Below, piece after piece: positions 1 to 5,400 of a stretch of DNA of 6,469 bases (the stretch's first letter is position 1; each line of letters opens with the position of its first letter). The translations under genes and the position numbers were made by a program. The notes under the pieces were generated by a model, which had not been told where the DNA came from, ran no database searches, and saw only the letters and a list, made by a program, of their open reading frames with translations. Location: contig CAJUGE010000088.1 in the NCBI GenBank assembly GCA_910586295.1, positions 1 through 6,469 of the forward strand, in the 5' to 3' direction. Source of the DNA: an uncultured Bacilli bacterium (GTDB taxonomy: Bacteria; Bacillota_I; Bacilli_A; RF39; UBA660).

Positions 1-90
1 CCAAGTGCTAAACGCTTATCTAACAAAGCAGATAAAGTTAAAAAGAAAAGTCTTAATGTAGAGGTAAGATCAAAATATATGTATAAATAA
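1..90 (+). CDS. 3' end of an unrecognised gene (C-terminal 29 residues)
   Basis: Frame 1 is open from the window edge to a TAA at 88-90 and gives 29 residues that end NVEVRSKYMYK. The tail is strongly basic, with about ten Lys/Arg, including a KVKKK run, and no hydrophobic segment, which suits a cytoplasmic, possibly nucleic-acid-binding C-terminus. I recognise no family from so short a piece. A strong intrinsic terminator begins a few bases after the stop, which supports this being the true end of a gene and transcription unit. The upstream part lies outside the window. Confidence 0.6.
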   Translation, partial: PSAKRLSNKADKVKKKSLNVEVRSKYMYK

Positions 91-93
91 AGA

Positions 94-150
94 GCTGTGA
101 AAAACTAACTTTTTAATAGTTAGGTTTTTTCACAGCCCCTTTTTATTTTT
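94..150 (+). terminator. Rho-independent terminator of the upstream gene
   Basis: The left arm at 94-110 (GCTGTGAAAAACTAACT) pairs with 118-136, with a two-base bulge in the right arm and a loop of about seven bases. The stem is followed by CCCC and then a T-rich tract (TTTTTATTTTT). It lies four bases after the stop at 90, as expected for an intrinsic terminator. Confidence 0.9.
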
Positions 151-179
151 CTTAAAAATTCTCTCTTTTTCGCGAATAT

Positions 180-208
180 TTTACAAAATTTGCAATAAAT
201 GGTATGAT
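180..208 (+). promoter_or_regulatory. Sigma-A type promoter
   Basis: TTTACA at 180-185 and TATGAT at 203-208 are each one base from the -35 and -10 consensus and are separated by exactly 17 bases. A start is predicted near 214-216, giving a very short leader before the GGGAGG ribosome binding site at 221-226. This is the best promoter match I find in the window. It would drive the 13-codon ORF and, by readthrough of the terminator at 321-362, possibly the 104-aa gene. Confidence 0.75.
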
Positions 209-234
209 TACATCCGAGAAGGGAGGATATAGTA

Positions 235-276
235 ATGAAGGAGTTGAAGAAATTAATAAATAGATTGTTATTATGA
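235..276 (+). CDS. 13-residue micro-ORF MKELKKLINRLLL
   Basis: ATG at 235 is preceded by an excellent ribosome binding site (AAGGGAGG ending at 226, eight bases upstream) and by a strong promoter. The peptide MKELKKLINRLLL ends at TGA 274-276. Hydrophobic residues at 1, 4, 7, 8, 11, 12 and 13 alternate with Lys/Arg, so a helix would be amphipathic and cationic; five of the 13 residues are Leu. It is too short to span a membrane. The quality of its signals suggests it is really translated. It could act as a leader peptide, a small secreted or membrane-active peptide, or simply protect a small RNA. I know no family for it, and an accidental start cannot be excluded. Confidence 0.45.
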   Translation: MKELKKLINRLLL

Positions 277-320
277 AATTGTTTTTTTATAAAACATCGT
301 TAAGTTGCAAATAAAAGGAA

Positions 321-362
321 GGGCAAAAATGGTACTTAAGAGTACTGTTTTTGCCCTTTTTT
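321..362 (+). terminator. Strong intrinsic terminator or attenuator
   Basis: GGGCAAAAATGGTACT (321-336) pairs with AGTACTGTTTTTGCCC (341-356) as a 16-bp stem with two G-U pairs, a four-base loop (337-340) and then TTTTTT (357-362). It closes the short transcript begun near 215. Because the next start codon is at 396, it could also act as an attenuator for that gene. I found no convincing competing antiterminator; only a 5-base TTAAG at 300-304 could pair with CTTAA at 335-339. Confidence 0.88.
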
Positions 363-395
363 GGTCTTGATTAGAGTAAGAAGGGAGATGGGATA

Positions 396-710
396 ATGAA
401 AAGAAAAAATACTATGGACTTACTGAAAGAAAATTGTCTTGCAGAAAATATAGATTTATTTATACAATTTAAAGAAGAAATAAAGGACTTCTTTTATAAA
501 TATGATTTATTTAATTGTGATAATATGTATACTATAATTTTTGAGTGCCTAAATTCCAAAAGTTATATGTCATATGCAAAGATTAGTGAATATGCAGCTA
601 TTAATATTAAAGGTGTAATAAAGTTTATGGAGAAATATGAAAATTTTATTTCTAAGATGTTAAGTCTACCAAAGTATGAAAAACTGAAAAATCTTATTAT
701 CATAAAATAA
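396..710 (+). CDS. Uncharacterised 104-aa protein, possible helix-turn-helix C-half
   Basis: The ATG at 396 follows a purine-rich AGGGAG (382-387) with eight bases of spacing, and the ORF ends at TAA 708-710. The 104-residue product is charged, rich in Lys, Ile, Phe and Tyr, and has no signal peptide or membrane segment, so it is probably cytoplasmic. The first half looks like amphipathic helices (DLLKENCLAENIDLFIQFKEE). Around residues 59-86, SYAKISEYAAINIKGVIKF resembles a helix-turn-helix pattern in which one helix precedes a short turn and a recognition-type helix, which would suit a small DNA-binding regulator. This is a weak pattern judgement and I do not recognise a family. It sits between a terminator at 321-362 and a weaker one at 721-746, so it may be a monocistronic unit dependent on readthrough from the promoter at 180-208. 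Confidence 0.65.
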   Translation: MKRKNTMDLLKENCLAENIDLFIQFKEEIKDFFYKYDLFNCDNMYTIIFECLNSKSYMSYAKISEYAAINIKGVIKFMEKYENFISKMLSLPKYEKLKNLIIIK

Positions 711-720
711 TATTGTTGTC

Positions 721-746
721 AATACCCAAATTGGGGTATTTTCATT
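721..746 (+). terminator. Weak terminator-like hairpin after the 104-aa gene
   Basis: AATACCC (721-727) pairs perfectly with GGGTATT (734-740) around a six-base loop, followed by TTCATTT. The stem is only 7 bp and the T tract is interrupted, so termination may be partial. Its position 11 bases after the stop at 710 supports the role. Confidence 0.55.
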
Positions 747-756
747 TAATAGAATC

Positions 757-801
757 CTATTTACAATAGAAATGTATTAGGTAGCTACTAGTACAATTGT
801 A
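757..801 (+). promoter_or_regulatory. Cluster of small palindromes upstream of the tail-like gene, possible operator
   Basis: The leader of the 843 gene holds three inverted repeats: CTATT-TAC-AATAG (757-769), GTAGCTAC (781-788) and TACAATTGTA (792-801). TACAAT occurs at 762-767 and again at 792-797, exactly 30 bases apart, about three helical turns. I see no convincing -35/-10 pair here; TTTACA at 760-765 has no matching -10 at 17 bases. Such AT-rich palindromes also arise by chance, so an operator is only a possibility. Confidence 0.25.
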
Positions 802-842
802 AAATAAGATCTTAAATTACGAATATAAATAGGAGGATAAAT

Positions 843-1199
843 ATGGCTTTTCAAAACAGACAAGCAGAACATTTGAATCGTAAGAAACTAATTGTTCGCG
901 ATATAGTAAAAGATTCGAGTGGGAATATAGTGAGTTTGACAGTAGACGTTGAACGAGCAGAGGGCAGAGTTAGTGTAGAGGGAACAGCTTTAAATGCAGA
1001 TACACTTAATGCAGAAATTAAAAATGCAGTGAAGTCTGTAGTTTCTGCAATTGGACCAACTTCACAAACTCAAGCTGTGTATGATTCTAGCACAAAAGTT
1101 GCTACAACAGAATTTGTATGGAATGTTTTAATAGCTTTAGGACACACAAAGATTAATAACCCATCTACAGGTGGTGGTTCTGGTTCAAGTGGAACATAA
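843..1199 (+). CDS. Phage tail/baseplate-like protein, tail-fibre N-terminal type (118 aa)
   Basis: ATG at 843 has a near-perfect AGGAGG (831-836) six bases upstream; the stop is TAA 1197-1199. The N-terminus (MAFQNRQAEHLNRKKL, then DVERAEGRVSVEGTALNADTLN at about residues 35-56) follows the pattern of the N-terminal module of Bacillota phage distal-tail and fibre proteins: a basic NRK-type start, a short beta segment, then an 'EGT..NA..LN' motif. Residues about 73-94 (SQTQAVYDSSTKVATTEFVW) match the 'D.STK.ATT.FV' motif of phage tail-fibre proteins. The C-terminus is a Gly/Ser/Thr linker (STGGGSGSSGT) that normally leads into further fibre domains, but here the protein stops. It is thus a short version or a structural adaptor. 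The glycosyltransferase starts 19 bases later, so the two are probably co-transcribed. The family call comes from motif memory, not a search. Confidence 0.7.
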   Translation: MAFQNRQAEHLNRKKLIVRDIVKDSSGNIVSLTVDVERAEGRVSVEGTALNADTLNAEIKNAVKSVVSAIGPTSQTQAVYDSSTKVATTEFVWNVLIALGHTKINNPSTGGGSGSSGT

Positions 1200-1204
1200 A
1201 ATGG

Positions 1205-1210
1205 AAGGAG
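1205..1210 (+). promoter_or_regulatory. Ribosome binding site fixing the glycosyltransferase start
   Basis: AAGGAG lies eight bases before ATG 1219. The in-frame ATG codons at 1171 and 1201 would place this site downstream of, or inside, the start, and the one at 1171 also overlaps the upstream gene. ATG 1219 is therefore the preferred start. Confidence 0.8.
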
Positions 1211-1218
1211 AAAGTACA

Positions 1219-1923
1219 ATGACAAAAATTTTAAGTCATACAGGAAATGAGGTATATGTTGGACATTTTCAAGGTAATGCCATGAAAAAGTCTATGGATA
1301 TTATAGAAGAATATAGTGCCAATAGAATAGAAATTAGTCCACGTATATCTGTAATTACAACATTTACAAATAAAAATAAGGCAATTACAGCTTTACAATT
1401 AGAACTAAGTAATATGCCATATATTAATGCTTGTCCTGAGGGAGTAGAGGAATGGACAAACATTGATAAAATTAAATACTATGTAGGAGCTCTAGAACAA
1501 ACAACCTCAGAGTATTGTCTATTAGTTGATGGATACGATGTTCTATTCTTTAAGAATTTGGATGAAACATTTATTCAAAAATTTGAACATTTAAACACTA
1601 AAATATTATTTAATGCAACAAAAAACAATCATCCAAACATGGAAATTGACATTATTGAAAATAGAGATTCATTAGGAGAATTCAAATATTTAAATGCAGG
1701 GGTTGTTTTTGGAAAAACACAAGATTTATTAAAATTTTATAAAGAAGTGTTAATAACAACGCAAAGAAAAGATATTATGAATCCTTGGAATAGTGAACAG
1801 TTGTTTGTGAGAATTGTTGCAAATGGCAATCCCGATGTATCTTTTGACCATCAATGTGCCTTATTTCAGACATTCTCAAAAACAGAAAAAACAGTTTGTG
1901 GGAATACAGCAATAATCATATAG
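1219..1923 (+). CDS. PLOD-like GT-A family glycosyltransferase (234 aa), C-terminus apparently short
   Basis: The start at 1219 is set by the AAGGAG at 1205-1210. The fold reads as a GT-A sugar-nucleotide glycosyltransferase of the type fused to collagen lysyl hydroxylases (PLOD/LH3) and found in collagen galactosyltransferases. Residues 42-49 (RISVITTF) are the first Rossmann strand. Residues 100-111 (CLLVDGYDVLFF) carry the metal/nucleotide D-x-x-D (D104, D107), comparable to the DSYDV motif of LH3. F155-G165 (KYLNAGVVFG) is the family 'YLN[AS]G' strand, N188-F196 (NPWNSEQLF) the 'D/E-Q-LF' helix, and residues 209-217 (FDHQCALFQ) match the 'LDH...IFQ' motif. No signal peptide or membrane segment is visible, so it is probably cytosolic. 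The protein ends at GNTAIII, just where family members continue with a conserved HGNG segment supplying a metal-binding His. The acceptor is unknown; no collagen-like Gly-X-Y repeats are encoded in this window. Neighbouring tail-like or RHS proteins are possible acceptors, by inference only. Confidence 0.72.
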   Translation: MTKILSHTGNEVYVGHFQGNAMKKSMDIIEEYSANRIEISPRISVITTFTNKNKAITALQLELSNMPYINACPEGVEEWTNIDKIKYYVGALEQTTSEYCLLVDGYDVLFFKNLDETFIQKFEHLNTKILFNATKNNHPNMEIDIIENRDSLGEFKYLNAGVVFGKTQDLLKFYKEVLITTQRKDIMNPWNSEQLFVRIVANGNPDVSFDHQCALFQTFSKTEKTVCGNTAIII

Positions 1924-1926
1924 TGC

Positions 1927-1974
1927 ATAAGGTCATAGATGTCTTTTATCTAAGAAACTATGACCTTATTTTTT
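1927..1974 (+). terminator. Intrinsic terminator between glycosyltransferase and holin
   Basis: ATAAGGTCATAG (1927-1938) pairs perfectly over 12 bp with CTATGACCTTAT (1958-1969), with a 19-base loop and T residues at 1969-1974. It starts three bases after the glycosyltransferase stop. Only about 20 bases separate the T tract from the next start codon at 1994, leaving no room for a promoter after it. Partial readthrough, a promoter inside the glycosyltransferase gene, or an RNA-processing role is therefore implied. Confidence 0.8.
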
Positions 1975-1993
1975 AAAAGAAAGGAAGAAAAGA

Positions 1994-2425
1994 ATGAATC
2001 CAGAAAATATACATTTATATCTTTCTATTTTAGCACCTACGTTAACTTTATTGTGCACAACGGTTGTTTTCTTGCAAAAGTTTGTTAAAAATAAAAAACT
2101 TAAGCGAGTATTAGAAAAAACAGAACAAATTACTAGGGAAATTATTCCTTGTATAACAGAAGCAGAAAAGTTTTCTAATTATAGTGGTGCTGAGAAAAAA
2201 GAATATGTAATGACAAAACTAAATCAATTTGCATTAGAAAATCATATTAAATTTAATCAAGAAGAGGCTTCTAATAGGATTGAGGAGCTTGTGACTTTAA
2301 CTAAAGTTGTTAATGTTAAAGATGTTACTATTAACAAAGAAGTTGTTCAAGATGAAATAGAAAATGATTCTAAAAAGCAAATTGAACAAAAAATAAAAAA
2401 TATTATTGAAGGGATGAGAAATTAA
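1994..2425 (+). CDS. Phage holin, LL-H / superfamily 6 type (143 aa)
   Basis: ATG 1994 is preceded by AAGGAAG (1981-1987); the stop is TAA 2423-2425. A single hydrophobic segment spans residues about 6-27 (HLYLSILAPTLTLLCTTVVF), followed by a basic KNKKLKRV stretch that should stay in the cytoplasm. The rest is a charged, probably coiled-coil domain containing 'SGAEKKEYVMTKL...' and 'EEASNRIEELV', the pattern of the LL-H phage holin family (short N-terminal TM plus soluble helical tail). Length is normal for that family. Holins form membrane lesions that let endolysins or other proteins out. No endolysin is encoded in this window. The gene ends one base before the RHS start, so the two are probably translationally coupled. 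A role in releasing the RHS protein, as proposed for TcdE with clostridial toxins, is inference. An alternative is a remnant of a prophage lysis module. Confidence 0.72.
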   Translation: MNPENIHLYLSILAPTLTLLCTTVVFLQKFVKNKKLKRVLEKTEQITREIIPCITEAEKFSNYSGAEKKEYVMTKLNQFALENHIKFNQEEASNRIEELVTLTKVVNVKDVTINKEVVQDEIENDSKKQIEQKIKNIIEGMRN

Positions 2426-2426
2426 T

Positions 2427-5400
2427 ATGCAATTTAAAAATTCAAAAATAACTTATGCGGCTCATTCTTATATTGACTTTATTTCAGATGCAGGTACAGC
2501 TAGTGTAAATGCTTCTGTTGCTGAACTAATTTTTAGACATACGGATATGGAAATGGGAGAAGGAACCTTTAAGATGGGGCTTTCTCATATTTACAATAAT
2601 TATTGTCATATTGTTGATACAGGAGTAGGTACCAATTGGAAATTAAATATTCAGCAATATATAAAACCTTATGATTCAAGTATGAGATTAGAAGGGTTTA
2701 ATGTCGGTGATTACTTATATTTAGATGGGGATGGTTACATTCATAGATTTGTAAAATATGATGGCAATCGTTACCTAGATACCCTGGGAAACGGAATGAC
2801 ATTAGTTACTTCTTACAACTCATATCAAATTCAAGATGCACAAAATAATGTTTATGATTTTAATTCAGCAGGTAATTTAATTAAATTATCTATAGAGGGA
2901 AACCCAAATACTATTATAAAGCATATTGAATTAGATAATTTAGGACGTCCTATAAAATTCTATGATAGTAGAAGTATAGGAAAAAGAGAACGATATTTTA
3001 GATTTGAATATAAAAATTCACTACTTTATAAAATCTCATTAATTAGTCTGGGTATAGAACTTGAGAGTATTTACTATTCATATATTGGAACAAATTTAAA
3101 GTCAAACTATCATTTTATTAACAATGCTTTATCTCAAGTTGCCTTATTTAAATATGATTCAAGCGATAATCTCATTTTTGCTACAGCTACACCTAATGGA
3201 CTGGCATTAAAGTTTACGCCATATGCAAGTAAGATCATTGTTGAAAAAGGAATATCTAAGCTTTATTTAAGCTCATTTGCTGCATTAAATGATGGTTTAT
3301 ATTCGGGCGAAACTATCCCTATTCCGTCAGTAGAACCGGAAATCGGCTTTAAAAATGTTAGAAAAGCAAAAGGAAATTTTATTGTAGAGACTAGTAATGA
3401 TGGATTATACCATTTGGGAGAAATATCTGCCTTTGAAACACTTCAGGATGAAACTGTTATTCTTGAAAGTTATGATAGTTTTGGAGTATCAGATAGTTCA
3501 ATAATTGAAAAAACCACATTTAATCATTATTCAAGTTATTCGTCAATAAAAAGTGATAAAGATATAGAATATCGCTATTATCATAATAAAAAAGGATTTG
3601 TTACAGGTGTCTTTGAGGTTGAAGGAAACCATTTAAGAACATTGACAAAGGATAATGGAATCTCCATTATGTATGAGATGCCCAAAGACTATTACCAAGA
3701 GACTATTAATAATAAAAGTATAGTAACTGCTACCATTGGTAAAAGCATTAAATGTCTAGATAAGGATAATAGAGATTGCGGTTTTTTTACTGGAGGAAGA
3801 ACTCTAAAAGCATATAGAGATAAGGATGGATTAAATTATATTAACTTTGTAGCATCCTTTTGGATTAATGTTTCTTGTACAAATGCCTCTTATATGAAAG
3901 TTTTTTTTGAAATATTTCATATGAACTGGATAAAAAAAGAGATATTCATTGATAAAACTGCAAACAATGCATGGCAATATGTAACGCTTTCCTTTTCCAT
4001 TCGAGATGATGATCAATCAAAGACATACGATTTTGATTCAGCATATATTAAAGTTCTAACGGATGGAACAGGAACTTATCAAGTTTCTGACTTTAGAATT
4101 AAGGAAGGTGAAATGTCTAAATTAAAAATATCTAATTTTAATGCTAGCCAACCTTCCATTTCAGAATTTTATAGTGTTAGACTGCAATTAACGAATGGCA
4201 GATCTCAAACAATTCTTTTAGATCATGAAAACTTTTTAACTGATTCAGATATCTTATTTGCCTACAAAAATAGAATGATTCGAGGAGAATCAGGATTTGA
4301 TTTTGTATATTGTGGAAATACAAAAAGAATAGCTAATGTAACAAAAGTATATTTTAGAGTTTATGAGAATATGGATTATACTGGAATGAAGAATGAATAT
4401 GAAATTTATTCTGATTCAGGAATTAAATTTATTACACATTCCTCAGATAATAGTTGCGTTACAAGCAAATATTTCTATTTTTATGCTAAAAAACTTGAGG
4501 AGTATAATGAAGTTTCTATTAATAAATCATATTTTGGTGGTAAAAATTCAACGGTAAGCGATTATCAAGGAAGAATTTTACAAACAGTTGATGCTTATAA
4601 GAAAAAAACGGTAAATGAATATGACTTATATGGTAATCTTATAAGTACTACAACTGCATTGGAGGACGATTTTGGTTCAGATAATAAGGTAAAATCTGGT
4701 AAAAAAAGATTTTATACTAGATATATATATGATGATGAATCTGAAAATGGAAAAAACCGTGAAATGGTCATTGATACAAAGGTTCAAAATTCATCTGTGA
4801 AAATTAGAAAAAATTCGCAAATGTTGAACACTGTGGATTCTGTACAAGTGGGAAATAATTATACACAAAATTTTTCTTATGATTTATTAAATCGTGTAAA
4901 AGAGCAATCTATAAACTTTGATTTCAATAAAAAGGTTTACCATCATTTTGAATATGATTCCCTTGGGAGAATTAAAGCAATTACAGATAATGAAAAGTAT
5001 AGGTTTGGTTTTGATTATGATATTTATGGGAATATAAAGAAATATTACATAGAAAAAAATAAAGAAATTCTTGATGTGAAATCTAAATCTGTTACGCCTA
5101 ATGGTAGTTCGTATGGTGGCGATTTACAAGAAGAAATTAATCATTTGACAAATTGTAAAATCACTACTGAGAAGGATAAGTATGGTAGACCTAGAAAAAT
5201 CTTTTTTAGCGATATCTTTTTTAAAAAAGTTGAATTTGAATATCAAGAACAAGATGCTCACATTAATTCAAATAGTTATTCTACTCCATTAGCTGAAAGT
5301 CAAAGTATAGCAAAAATTAAACATATCAACGATAGTTTGGATGGAACTCAAACAACATTTTGGTATGATAATAATAATGATGCTTGTGGTTATAAAATTG

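Larger units (their letters stand above)
215..362 (+). ncRNA. Candidate short transcript (small RNA, peptide mRNA or leader)
   Basis: A near-consensus promoter ends at 208 and a strong intrinsic terminator ends near 362, which defines a transcript of roughly 148 bases. It contains a 13-codon ORF near its 5' end and a weak AT-only hairpin at 280-296 (TGTTTT pairing with AAAACA). It could be a small mRNA, a regulatory RNA, or an attenuated leader of the gene at 396. I recognise no Rfam-type structure or riboswitch. Both boundaries are inferred from sequence signals only. Confidence 0.4.

Noticed and set aside
235..303. Reading TGA 274-276 as Trp to lengthen the micro-ORF to 22 residues
   Set aside because: The other genes use TGG for Trp and show no in-frame TGA, so a Mycoplasma-type code is not supported.
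766..842. Sigma-A promoter directly upstream of the 118-aa gene
   Set aside because: TTTACA (760-765), TACAAT (792-797) and TAAAAT (800-805) cannot be paired at 16-18 base spacing with a decent partner.
1171..1218. Upstream starts for the glycosyltransferase (ATG 1171 or 1201)
   Set aside because: The AAGGAG site at 1205-1210 falls after both and fits only ATG 1219; the 1171 start would also overlap the 118-aa gene.
1269..1463. 64-codon ORF on the minus strand
   Set aside because: It lies wholly inside the glycosyltransferase gene, which has clear motifs and a ribosome site; this is an antisense shadow.
3831..4016. 61-codon ORF on the minus strand
   Set aside because: It lies within the continuous RHS reading frame and shows no recognisable family; antisense shadow.
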